From NCBI GenBank assembly GCA_025964685.1, contig JAOPYG010000218.1, positions 1 to 53,568 on the forward strand: a stretch of 53,568 nt of DNA, in the 5' to 3' direction. Below, in pieces: positions 1 to 7,515 of the stretch. A program made the position numbers and the translations under genes. The stretch comes from Actinoallomurus sp. GTDB lineage: Bacteria; Actinomycetota; Actinomycetes; Streptosporangiales; Streptosporangiaceae. The notes below the pieces were generated by a model. That model was not told the origin of the DNA. It ran no database searches and saw only the letters and a program-made list of their open reading frames with translations. How positions within the stretch are numbered: the stretch's first letter is position 1; each line of letters begins with the position of its first letter.

Positions 1-22
1 AACTCGCGGTGGGGAGAAGCGC

Positions 23-1309
23 GTGGAAGACGCCTGGCAGGCCGAGGTCGCCGCCGACGAGCGGGTGAAAGTGATCATCGACGACGACCCCACCGGCACT
101 CAGGCGGTCAGCGACGTCGACGTGATCCTGCGCCCCGGCCGAGCCGCCTTCGACGCCGTCTTCGCCTCCCCGAGCCGTTCGGTGTTCGTGCTGTCCAACA
201 GCCGGGCGCTGCCCGAGCGCGAGGCCGCCGGGCTGGTCGGGGACATCGCCCGTACGGCCGCGGCCGCCGCGCGTGCCGCCGGACGGCCGATGCGGCTGAT
301 CCTGCGGGGCGACTCGACGCTGCGCGGGCACGTGTTCGCCGAGACCGACGCGGTGGCGCCGGGTACGCCGGTGCTGTTCGTGCCCGCCTTCATCGACGGC
401 GGGCGGTTCACCCAGGACGGCGTCCACCGGCTGCGCACCCCGGCCGGGACGGTGCCGGTCGCCGAGACCGAGTTCGCCCGCGACCCGGTCTTCGGCTACA
501 CCAGCGGCGACCTGCCCGGCTGGGTGCGTGAGGTCGGCGGAGGCCGTCGGCACGCCCGTACGGTCCCGCTCGATCGGCTGCGCGCGGACGGCCCCGACGC
601 GGTCGCCGACGCGCTCGTGGAGGCTGGGCCGGAGACCGTCGTCGTCCCCGACTGCGTCAGCCGGGACGACGTCCTGGCCATCGCGGCCGGGCTGCTCAGG
701 GCCGAGCGCCGGGGCGCCGCGGTGGTGGTCCGGTGCGCCGCGTCGCTCGCCGCCGCGCTGGCCGGGCTGTCGACGCGGCCGCTCGACCGGATCGAGCTGC
801 CGCCGCCCGGCCGGGGCCTGGTCGCCTGCGGCTCCTTCACCGCGGCCAGCACGCGGCAGCTACAGGCCCTGGACGGCCTGTGGGACCGCCGTGTGGAGAT
901 CCCGGTCGCCGCGCACCGGGGCGACGACCGGCGGCTGGCCGACGAGGTACGCGAGCGGCTCGCGGCGGACGGCCGCGCACTGCTGGCCACCGACCGGTCC
1001 CCCGGTCACAGCCGGGTCCCCGCCGCTCCCGAGTTGCTCATGGACGCCCTCGTCGCGACCGTACGGCACCTCGCGCCGGAGGTGGACCTGGTCGTGGCCA
1101 AGGGCGGCATCACCTCCGCCCGCCTGGCCGCCGACGCCCTGCGCGCGACCAGCGCCCGCGTACGCGGGCAGATCCGGCCCGGAGTGCCGGTGTGGAGCCT
1201 GCGCACCCCGCTGGGCGGCCCGTCATACGTCGTGGTGCCCGGCAACGTCGGCACCGACGACACCCTGCGCGACATCCTCGGCCGCATCGACACCGGCGAC
1301 CGGCCGTGA
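23..1309 (+). CDS. four-carbon acid-sugar kinase family protein (DUF1537)
   Basis: This encodes 428 residues, a normal full length for the DUF1537 family, whose known members phosphorylate four-carbon acid sugars such as threonate and erythronate with ATP. The N-terminal substrate domain has the family motif IDDDPTGTQ (residues 19-27). The C-terminal nucleotide domain has KGGITS (360-365) and a PGNVGTDDT turn near the end. The GTG start at 23 follows GGGGAG by six bases. The stop overlaps the GTG of the FGGY kinase, so the two are translationally coupled. The natural substrate is not evident. Pairing with a second kinase and an aldolase suggests a sugar-acid or branched-sugar pathway (inference). 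The promoter lies outside the window. Confidence 0.9.
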   Translation: MEDAWQAEVAADERVKVIIDDDPTGTQAVSDVDVILRPGRAAFDAVFASPSRSVFVLSNSRALPEREAAGLVGDIARTAAAAARAAGRPMRLILRGDSTLRGHVFAETDAVAPGTPVLFVPAFIDGGRFTQDGVHRLRTPAGTVPVAETEFARDPVFGYTSGDLPGWVREVGGGRRHARTVPLDRLRADGPDAVADALVEAGPETVVVPDCVSRDDVLAIAAGLLRAERRGAAVVVRCAASLAAALAGLSTRPLDRIELPPPGRGLVACGSFTAASTRQLQALDGLWDRRVEIPVAAHRGDDRRLADEVRERLAADGRALLATDRSPGHSRVPAAPELLMDALVATVRHLAPEVDLVVAKGGITSARLAADALRATSARVRGQIRPGVPVWSLRTPLGGPSYVVVPGNVGTDDTLRDILGRIDTGDRP

Positions 1310-2718
1310 CCACACTGGCCGGCCTGGACGTCGGCACCACGCACACCAAGGCCGGTGTCTACCGGCCGGACGGCACGCCCGTGGCCCAGCGCCGGGCCGC
1401 GACGCCGGACGAGGCGGGCGCCCTGCGTACGACCGCGCTGCGGCTGCTCGCCGCGTGCGTGGCGGAGACCGGGGCGCCACCGGCCGCGCTCGGCATCGCG
1501 AGCATGGCGGAGACCGGCGTGCCGCTGGACGCCGGCGGCGACCCGGCCGGTGAGCTGATCGGCTGGCGCGACCGGCGTGCGGTGCGCGAGGCGGACCGGC
1601 TGGCCGCGACACTGGACGCCGCGGCGTTCTTCGCCGCGACCGGCCTGCGGCCGAGCGCGAAGCTGCCGCTGGCCCGCTGGATCTGGCTGCGCCACCACGA
1701 GCCGGACCTGCGCATGGCGTGCTGGGCGAAAACCGCCGACCTCGTCGCCGCCGCGCTGACCGGCACCGTCGTCACCAGCCCGACGCTGGCCGCGCGTACC
1801 GGCGCCTTCGACATCCGCAAGGGCGCCTACCTGCCCGAGCTGCTCGACCTGGCCGGGCTGGACCCCGGCCGGCTGCCGCCGGTGGTCTCCGGGGTGGCCG
1901 GGAGGGTCACCGCGAGCGCCGCGTCCCGTACCGGCCTGCTCGCCGGGACGCCCGTGGTCATCGCCGGCCACGACCACCTGGCGGCCGCGTGGGCCGCCGG
2001 CGTACGGGCGCCGGGACAGGTCGCGGACTCGATGGGGACCGCCGAGGCGATCGTCACGCCCGTCGCGGAGGTGCCGCCCGCGCCGGCCGGCGGGGCCACG
2101 GTCGGGCCCTTCGTGGACGGCGAGTCGTTCTGCCTGATCAGCGGCCTGTCCTCCAGCGGCGGGCTGGTCGACTGGCTGCTGGAGAAGATCGCGCCCGCCG
2201 GGCATCCCGACCGGCACCGATGGTTCACCGAGCTTGTCGGCCCGCCGGAACGGCCGCCGACCGGAATCGTCGTCCAGCCCTACCTGTACGGGCGCGCGGC
2301 TCCCGAACCCGACCCGCACCGGACGCTGTGCGTCCACGGCCTCCGGCCCGAACACACCGCCGCCGACCTCGGCCGCGCGGTGCTCGAAGGGCTGTGCATG
2401 CACGTCCGGTGGATGCTCGACGCGGCGACCGGCGGCGTACCGCCCGCCTCGGTCACGGTCTTCGGCGGGCCGGCCGCCAACCCGACGTGGATGTGGATCA
2501 AGGCGCGACTGACCCCCGCGCCGCTCGCGGTGCTGCACGAGTGGCAGGGCGCGGCGCTCGGCGCGGCCCAGCTCGCCGGCCGTGCGATCGGCATCGCCGA
2601 GCCGCCTCCGCCGGCCGTCGCCGAACCAGCCGAAGCAACCCCCGAGTGGGACGAGGCCTACCGGTCGGGATTCCTCCCACTGGCCGCAGCTCCCCCGACA
2701 AGTGAGGAAGCACGATGA
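1306..2718 (+). CDS. FGGY-family carbohydrate kinase
   Basis: This encodes 470 residues. The first FGGY domain opens with the phosphate-binding motif LDVGTTHTKAG. The second has the catalytic-aspartate motif GHDHLAAA (Asp223) followed by DSMGTAEA, and a C-terminal FGGPAANPTWMWIKA adenosine-loop-like segment. The family phosphorylates sugars such as xylulose, ribulose, gluconate or erythritol. I chose the GTG at 1306 because it overlaps the preceding TGA and leads straight into the first beta strand; longer upstream reading frames are only open by chance. The stop overlaps the ATG of the aldolase. Its product could be split by that aldolase (inference). Substrate specificity cannot be read from sequence. 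Confidence 0.9.
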   Translation: MTTLAGLDVGTTHTKAGVYRPDGTPVAQRRAATPDEAGALRTTALRLLAACVAETGAPPAALGIASMAETGVPLDAGGDPAGELIGWRDRRAVREADRLAATLDAAAFFAATGLRPSAKLPLARWIWLRHHEPDLRMACWAKTADLVAAALTGTVVTSPTLAARTGAFDIRKGAYLPELLDLAGLDPGRLPPVVSGVAGRVTASAASRTGLLAGTPVVIAGHDHLAAAWAAGVRAPGQVADSMGTAEAIVTPVAEVPPAPAGGATVGPFVDGESFCLISGLSSSGGLVDWLLEKIAPAGHPDRHRWFTELVGPPERPPTGIVVQPYLYGRAAPEPDPHRTLCVHGLRPEHTAADLGRAVLEGLCMHVRWMLDAATGGVPPASVTVFGGPAANPTWMWIKARLTPAPLAVLHEWQGAALGAAQLAGRAIGIAEPPPPAVAEPAEATPEWDEAYRSGFLPLAAAPPTSEEAR

Positions 2719-3596
2719 CCGCCCCGACCCTGGACCTGATCTCCCGGCCCTCCGGAACGTTCGCCATGGTCGCCATGGACCAGCGCGAGAGCCTCCGTAC
2801 GATGCTCGCCGAGGAGGGGCATCCGGCCGACGACGCCGCGCTCGTCTCGTTCAAGCTCGACGTCGCCGAGGTCCTCGCGCCGCTCGCCTCGGCGTTCCTG
2901 ATCGACCGGCACTACGCGTTCGCCGAGCTCGTACGGGACCGGCGGCTGCCGGCCGGCTGCGGGCTGATCCTGGCAGCGGACGCGCTCTCCCAGCCCCCGG
3001 GCGGCGCGGTGGAGGACACCGAGCTGGACACCGAGGTCGACCCCGAGCAGGCGCGGCGCGACGGCGTCGTGGCGCTGAAGCTGCTGGTCATCTGGAAGCG
3101 CGACGGCCAGGAGGCCCGCCGCGTCGAGACGGCCCACCGCTTCGTCAAGCTCTGCCGCCGGGCGGGGCTGCTGTCGGTGCTGGAGCCGGTCGCCGTCCCG
3201 GCGCCGGGCCAGGGCGACTTCGACCTGGACGCGGCCATCCTCGACGCCGCCGCCGCGCTCGGCCCGGCCGGCCCCAGCCTCTACAAGGCGCAGGTGCCGC
3301 GCCGGGGACAGGGCTCGATGACCGAGCTGGTCACCGCCTGCGAGAAGCTCGACCGGCAGCTCGACCGGCCCTGGGTCGTGCTGTCCAACGGGGTCGCCGC
3401 CGCGGACTTCCCGGCTGCGGTGGAGGCCGCCTGCCGCGCCGGGGCCTCCGGCATGCTCGCCGGCCGCGCGCTCTGGCGGGACGCGATCGCCACCGCCGAC
3501 CCGGCGTCGGCGCTGCGCGCGCAGTCCGCGGACCGCCTCTGGCGGCTGGCCGAGACCGTCGACCGCCACGGCCGCCCGTGGACCGAGGCCGGCTGA
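2715..3596 (+). CDS. class I aldolase, LacD/YihT type
   Basis: This encodes 293 residues. The protein follows, from memory, the layout of YihT (6-deoxy-6-sulfofructose-1-phosphate aldolase) and the related tagatose-bisphosphate aldolase LacD. It has MDQRESLRTM (21-30), KLLVIWKRD (122-130), a Schiff-base lysine in SLYKAQVP (Lys191; equivalent to YihT Lys193), and LAGRALW (248-254) for phosphate binding. It should split a ketose phosphate into a triose phosphate and an aldehyde. ATGA overlap couples it to the FGGY kinase. Whether the substrate is a sulfo-sugar, tagatose phosphate or another ketose phosphate is open; no sulfo-sugar isomerase or exporter is visible in the window. Confidence 0.8.
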   Translation: MTAPTLDLISRPSGTFAMVAMDQRESLRTMLAEEGHPADDAALVSFKLDVAEVLAPLASAFLIDRHYAFAELVRDRRLPAGCGLILAADALSQPPGGAVEDTELDTEVDPEQARRDGVVALKLLVIWKRDGQEARRVETAHRFVKLCRRAGLLSVLEPVAVPAPGQGDFDLDAAILDAAAALGPAGPSLYKAQVPRRGQGSMTELVTACEKLDRQLDRPWVVLSNGVAAADFPAAVEAACRAGASGMLAGRALWRDAIATADPASALRAQSADRLWRLAETVDRHGRPWTEAG

Positions 3597-3720
3597 TGTA
3601 CCTGTTCGTCAACCCCGGGTATCGGCCTGGAGTACGTGCCCACCCTGCCGTCGGCGGCGAGCCTGCGCGCGGTCACCGCGCGGCATCCCCCCCGCCGAAC
3701 CCCGACCGAGAGCGAGCGTC
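3597..3720 (+). other. intergenic stretch with coding-like remnant
   Basis: This 124-bp gap sits between aldolase and racemase genes in an operon otherwise joined by overlaps. An ATG directly follows the aldolase stop and opens MYLFVNPG. One base later the neighbouring frame reads GLEYVPTLPSAASLRAVTAR, which has good actinomycete codon use. The pattern suggests a short frameshifted remnant of a lost gene. I do not recognise its family. It could equally be chance, since high-GC DNA is open in many frames. Confidence 0.25.
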
Positions 3721-4368
3721 ATGACCCGCGTCTGCCTCCTGCACACCGTCACGAGCCTGCCCGCCGTCTTCGCCGACCTGCTGCCGTCCGAGGTCGGCAG
3801 GGTGGACGCGGTCAACATCGTGGACGAGACCCTGCTTCAGGACACGATCGAGTACGGCATGCTGCCCCGCACCCGACGCCGCGTCGCCGCGTACGCGGAG
3901 TACGCGGAGGAGTCCGGTGCGGCGGCCGTGCTGGTGACATGCTCGTCCATCGGCGAGGCGGCCGAGGAGGCACGTGCCTCGGTCGGCATCCCGGTGTACC
4001 GCGTGGACGCCCCGATGGCCGCCGAGGCGGTCGCGGCGGGCGGGCGCATCGGCGTGCTGGCGACGCTCGCCGCGACGCTTCAGCCGACCCGCGACCTGGT
4101 CCGGCGCGAGTCGGGCGACGCCGGCGAGATCCTCGAGTCGCTGTGCCCGGGGGCCTTCGAGGCGCTGCGGAACGGCGACACGGAGCGCCACGACGCGATC
4201 GTCGGCGCCGAGGTCCGCCGCCTGGCCGCCGAGGTCGACGTACTCGTCCTGGCCCAGGCCAGCATGGCGCGCGTGGTAGGGGGCCTGCCCGCCGACGATG
4301 TCCCGGCGAAGGTCCTCACCTCGCCGCGCTCGGGCATCCGCCGGCTGCGCCCGTACGCCGCGTCCTGA
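3721..4368 (+). CDS. Asp/Glu racemase-superfamily protein
   Basis: This encodes 215 residues of the aspartate/glutamate/hydantoin racemase fold. The first catalytic cysteine is visible in VLVTCSSIGEA (Cys74). At the position where racemases carry the second cysteine the sequence is VLAQASMAR (Ala180), so a two-base racemase mechanism looks unlikely. Single-cysteine relatives include arylmalonate decarboxylase (family knowledge); a lyase or isomerase role is possible. ATG 3721 follows GAGAGCGAGCG. It is the last gene of the sugar-acid operon, 124 bp after the aldolase, so it may act on an acid or keto-acid intermediate (inference). Confidence 0.75.
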   Translation: MTRVCLLHTVTSLPAVFADLLPSEVGRVDAVNIVDETLLQDTIEYGMLPRTRRRVAAYAEYAEESGAAAVLVTCSSIGEAAEEARASVGIPVYRVDAPMAAEAVAAGGRIGVLATLAATLQPTRDLVRRESGDAGEILESLCPGAFEALRNGDTERHDAIVGAEVRRLAAEVDVLVLAQASMARVVGGLPADDVPAKVLTSPRSGIRRLRPYAAS

Positions 4369-4446
4369 CCAAAAGAGGCGGAGATCGAGCGGGACCGGCA
4401 CACTGGCTTCCATTCGATCGTTTCTCCCCCGCATCCGAGGAGCAGC

Positions 4447-5229
4447 ATGGTCAGCGAGAACGCCGCCAAGCTCGCGGTGCTCATCGACGCGGACAACGCG
4501 CAGCCCGGGAACACCGAGGGGTTGCTGGCCGAGGTCGCCAAGTACGGCACCGCCCACGTCAAACGCGCCTATGGCGACTGGACCGGTACGAGCCTGAAGG
4601 GCTGGAAGGACCAGTTGCTCACCCAGTCGATTCAGCCGATCCAGCAATTCGCCTACACCAGCGGAAAGAACGCCACCGATGCGGCGATGGTCATCGACGC
4701 GATGGACCTGCTGTACTCGGGGCGCTTCGACGGGTTCTGCATCGTCTCCAGCGACAGTGACTTCACGCGGCTGGCCGCGCGCATCCGCGAGTCCGGCCTC
4801 ACCGTGTACGGATTCGGCGAGCGCAAGACGCCGAAGCCCTTCGTCGCGGCGTGCGACAAGTTCATCTACATCGAGAACCTCACCCAGAGCGCCGCCGCGC
4901 CCACGGGCGCGGTGCCCCCGACCCCGCGCACCTCGGCCGCGACGCTCAAGGGCGACACCGCGCTGGTGAACCAACTGGGCAACGCCGTGGAGGCGGCGTC
5001 CGACGATGACGGCTGGGCCGCGCTGGCGAACGTCGGCCACATCATCACCAAGCAACGTCCCGACTTCGACTCCCGCAACTACGGCTACGCCAAGCTCAGC
5101 GACCTGATGGCCGCGACGACGCTGTTCGAGCTGGACCGCCGCAGCCCCGGCGACGGAAAACCGGGGATCATCTACGCCCGCGACAAACGGCAGGAGAAAA
5201 GGCTCAAAACGACCGCCAGCGAGTTGTGA
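4447..5229 (+). CDS. NYN-domain protein with C-terminal OST-HTH/LOTUS domain
   Basis: This encodes 260 residues. The N-terminal half is a NYN (PIN-like) domain with acidic metal-binding residues in VLIDADNAQ (Asp14, Asp16), KNATDAAMVIDAMDLL and IVSSDSDFTRL, as in LabA/DUF88 proteins. After a short linker the C-terminal ~75 residues (LVNQLGNAVEAAS to LFELDRR) look like an OST-HTH/LOTUS domain, an RNA-binding winged helix. The family is thought to act on RNA as a cytoplasmic nuclease or RNA binder; the target is unknown. ATG 4447 follows GAGGAGCAGC. It seems a stand-alone gene after the sugar operon. Confidence 0.9.
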   Translation: MVSENAAKLAVLIDADNAQPGNTEGLLAEVAKYGTAHVKRAYGDWTGTSLKGWKDQLLTQSIQPIQQFAYTSGKNATDAAMVIDAMDLLYSGRFDGFCIVSSDSDFTRLAARIRESGLTVYGFGERKTPKPFVAACDKFIYIENLTQSAAAPTGAVPPTPRTSAATLKGDTALVNQLGNAVEAASDDDGWAALANVGHIITKQRPDFDSRNYGYAKLSDLMAATTLFELDRRSPGDGKPGIIYARDKRQEKRLKTTASEL

Positions 5230-5380
5230 CTGATCAAGAACCCACGGCACCGCCTACGGGTTTGCGGAGGGCACGCCCGAGTACGAGGCCCTCGTCCAGC
5301 GCACCAGGGCGATGTGGGACGGCGCCATGTCCGAGGAAGAATGGATGGCCGACCACTCGCCGGCCCAGGGGCCGCACGTC
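5226..5380 (+). pseudogene. short coding-like remnant, apparently frameshifted
   Basis: A GTG at 5226 overlaps the stop of the NYN gene and begins MTDQEPTAP. From about 5255 the coding signal continues in another frame as YGFAEGTPEYEALVQRTR and then AMWDGAMSEEEWMADHSPAQG, ending near 5380 where it runs antisense into the SnoaL-like gene. The second segment has the acidic, non-repetitive composition of real protein. A single-base indel would join the parts into a ~50-residue protein. I do not recognise the family; a sequencing error or a decayed gene both fit. Confidence 0.35.
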
Positions 5381-5388
5381 CGTGAGCC

Positions 5389-5802
5389 TCATGCCGCGGG
5401 GTCGGGCCCGGCGGCGCAGCTGTGGTACGCCTCGACGAGCCACCTGCCTTCGTGCCAGGAGAGCGCCCAGGTCGCCAGTTCCTGCTGCCCGGCCGGCGGT
5501 TCTGCCTCGCGGGGAAACGTGGTGACGCTCCGGGTGACCACGAGGGCCGTGTCGTCGCCGAGGAACCGTACGTCCTGGACCACGTGAAGGCGCTTCGACC
5601 CCTTCAGCGGCCCGGCGAAGGCGTCACCCATGTTCGTCCGGATGTCGGCCCGGCCGCGCAGTGCGAACCCGGGCAGGATCACCGTCGCGTCCTCGGCGTA
5701 CCAGTCGACGAACGCGTCCGCGTCGCCGTCCGCCCAGGCGCTGGACGTCGCGTCGAACACTGCGTGCACGGCTGTGACCTGCTCGTTCAGATCCATGGTC
5801 AT
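5389..5802 (-). CDS. SnoaL/NTF2-like family protein (DUF4440/SgcJ type)
   Basis: This encodes 137 residues with the cone-shaped NTF2-like fold pattern: an N-terminal helix (VTAVHAVFDATSSAWADGDADAFVDWYAEDATVILP), then strands ending in WALSWHEGRWLVEAYHS. Family members are small pocket proteins, sometimes isomerases or hydrolases, often of unknown function. ATG 5802 has a GAGAGGGATGAG leader. Its only apparent promoter is the ECF-type site at 5830-5857, which matches the one before the hydrolase-sigma operon, so it is a likely target of the neighbouring ECF42 sigma factor. Confidence 0.85.
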   Translation of the reverse strand: MTMDLNEQVTAVHAVFDATSSAWADGDADAFVDWYAEDATVILPGFALRGRADIRTNMGDAFAGPLKGSKRLHVVQDVRFLGDDTALVVTRSVTTFPREAEPPAGQQELATWALSWHEGRWLVEAYHSCAAGPDPAA

Positions 5803-5829
5803 CTCATCCCTCTCGCTGTCCTACTGAAG

Positions 5830-5857
5830 CGACGCAGCGCCAGGGCCGATTTGGACA
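5830..5857 (-). promoter_or_regulatory. ECF-type promoter of the SnoaL-like gene
   Basis: Read on the minus strand, TGTCCA (5857-5852), 17 bases, then CGTCG (5834-5830), about 28 bases before the start codon. The flanks GGCTGTCCAAATCG and CGCTGCGTCG are identical to those of the site at 8459-8486. The -35 TGTC and -10 CGTC-like pattern is typical of ECF sigma promoters (established); assignment to the adjacent ECF42 factor is inference. Confidence 0.7.
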
Positions 5858-5874
5858 GCCTCGCCGTACGGATC

Positions 5875-7122
5875 TCAGCCGGTCAGCGTCCTCAGCCTGC
5901 GTTCGAGCTCCGCGCGTTCCACGGCGTTGGTGGAGAGCGCGATCGCCCGCTCGTACGCCCGTACGGCGCTCGGCAGGTCGTGGGCGCGGCTGAGCAGTTC
6001 GGCGTGCGTGGCGTGCAGCGGCTGGTAGCGCTCGAGCGCGGGGTCGTGCAGCAGCGGATCGAGCAAGGTCAGCCCGGCTTCGGCGCCGTGGGCGAACCCG
6101 ATCGCGGCCGCGCGGTTCAGTTCGACCACCGGGGAGGGGGTGAGGCGGCCGAGCGCGCCGTACAGCTCGGCGATCCGCGCCCAGTCCGTCGCGTCGCCGT
6201 CGGACCCCTCGATGTGCAGCGCGGTGATCGTCGCCTGGAGCTGGTACGGGCCGGGGCGCCCGAGCCGTACGGCGCGCCGCAGTGCGCGGAGCCCCTCGCC
6301 GATCCGGTCCCGGTCCCACAGCGACCGGTCCTGTTCCTGCAGGGCCACGTACGTCCCGCGTTCGTCGACCCGGGCGGCGTGGCGCGCGTCGTGCAGGAGC
6401 ATCAGCGCCACCAGCCCCCACGCCTCGCCGTCGTCCGGCATCAGCTCGGCCGCGAGCCGGCCCAGGCGGATGGCCTCGCTGCACAGGTCGCTCCGGACGA
6501 GACGGTCGCCCTCGCTGGCGGAGTAGCCCTCGTTGAAGATCAGGTACACGACGCGGAGCACGCCGCGTACGCGGTCGGGAAGGTCCTCGGGGGCCGGCAC
6601 GCGGTACGGGATGTGCGCGTGAGCGATCTTGCGCTTGGCGCGGACGATCCGCTTGCCCATCGTGGGCTCCGCGACCAGGAACGCCCGCGCGATCTCCCCG
6701 GTCGTCAACCCGCCGAGCGTGCGCAGGGTCAGCGCCACCCGGGCGGCCAGGTCGAGCGCCGGATGGCAGCAGGTGAAGATCAGCCGCAGCCGGTCGTCGG
6801 CGATCGCGCTCGCTTCCCTCATCGGCGGATGCTCCTGTTCGTCCAGGCGCAGCAGGGCGGCCAGCCGCTCGGCGCGGTCGGCGACGGACCGGTCGCGGCG
6901 CAGGCGGTCGATCGCCCGCCGCCGCGCCGTGACCGTGATCCACGCCCCCGGGTTCTTCGGGATGCCGTCGCGCCGCCACGTCGCGAGGGCGGCCTCGAAC
7001 GCCTCTTGCACGGCGTCCTCGGCGACCTGGAAGTCGCCGACGTACCTGATCAGGGTCGCCAGGACGGCCGCACGCTCGTCATGGAACACGCGTACGGCCG
7101 TCGTGGCGGCCGGGTCGGTCAT
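5875..7122 (-). CDS. ECF42-group RNA polymerase sigma factor with C-terminal TPR-like extension (DUF6596)
   Basis: This encodes 415 residues, about twice a minimal ECF sigma factor. Region 2 has FQVAEDAVQEAFEAALATWRRDGIPKNPGAWI; region 4 has GGLTTGEIARAFLVAEPTMGKRIVRAKRKI. The long C-terminal part contains VYLIFNEGYSAS and LCSEAIRLGRLAAELMPDDGEAWGL, then TPR-like helices (YQLQATITALH, RYQPLHATHAELL). This layout and the DGPF gene just upstream (13-nt gap) define the ECF42 group, in which the C-terminal extension is needed for activity instead of a classical anti-sigma factor (family knowledge). The twin promoters around the module suggest autoregulation. Confidence 0.92.
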   Translation of the reverse strand: MTDPAATTAVRVFHDERAAVLATLIRYVGDFQVAEDAVQEAFEAALATWRRDGIPKNPGAWITVTARRRAIDRLRRDRSVADRAERLAALLRLDEQEHPPMREASAIADDRLRLIFTCCHPALDLAARVALTLRTLGGLTTGEIARAFLVAEPTMGKRIVRAKRKIAHAHIPYRVPAPEDLPDRVRGVLRVVYLIFNEGYSASEGDRLVRSDLCSEAIRLGRLAAELMPDDGEAWGLVALMLLHDARHAARVDERGTYVALQEQDRSLWDRDRIGEGLRALRRAVRLGRPGPYQLQATITALHIEGSDGDATDWARIAELYGALGRLTPSPVVELNRAAAIGFAHGAEAGLTLLDPLLHDPALERYQPLHATHAELLSRAHDLPSAVRAYERAIALSTNAVERAELERRLRTLTG

Positions 7123-7135
7123 CGGCGCCGCCCGC

Positions 7136-7486
7136 TCAGTCTCCGGCCGGGATCTCGCGCGGGTCCACGATCGGCCGTACCTCGACCGAGCCGTGGCGCG
7201 CCGTCGGCATCCGCGCCGCGTGGTGCAGCGCCTCGTCGAGGTCGGCGCAGTTCAGCACGTAGTAGCCGGCGAGGATCTCCTTGGTCACCGCGAACGGCCC
7301 GTCGGTGAGCTCGGTCTCGCCGTCGCGGACCCGTACGGTCGTCGCGCTGTCCACCGGGTGCAGCGGACCGTTGGCGACGAGCAGCCCGGCCTCGCGGAGA
7401 CTCTCGGTCACCTCCTGCCACAGCGGCATGTCCGCCCAGCGGTCCTCGGACTCGGGGGCGTAGAGCAACAGCATGTAGTCCGGCAT
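7136..7486 (-). CDS. YCII-related DGPF-domain protein
   Basis: This encodes 116 residues, a normal length. The protein begins MPDYMLLLYAPE and carries the diagnostic ELTDGPFAVTKEILAGYYVLNC segment. DGPF proteins are small ferredoxin-like-fold proteins found next to ECF42 sigma factors, often one of the regulated outputs; their biochemical role is unclear. ATG 7486 is preceded by a strong GTGAGGAGG at good spacing. It lies between the hydrolase (29-nt gap) and the sigma factor (13-nt gap), so all three are probably one transcript. Confidence 0.92.
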   Translation of the reverse strand: MPDYMLLLYAPESEDRWADMPLWQEVTESLREAGLLVANGPLHPVDSATTVRVRDGETELTDGPFAVTKEILAGYYVLNCADLDEALHHAARMPTARHGSVEVRPIVDPREIPAGD

Positions 7487-7515
7487 CGAACCTCCTCACT
7501 CGCGAGCGTATTCGC

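Noticed and set aside
2715..3596. Naming the aldolase as sulfofructose-phosphate aldolase and the operon as sulfoglycolysis
   Set aside because: Fold and lysine match YihT, but the partner kinases differ and no isomerase, reductase or exporter of that pathway is visible.
3673..5250. A 525-codon minus-strand frame across the racemase and NYN genes
   Set aside because: It is antisense to two clearly homologous genes and has Arg/Gly/Val-rich composition. Long antisense frames are normal in such GC-rich DNA.
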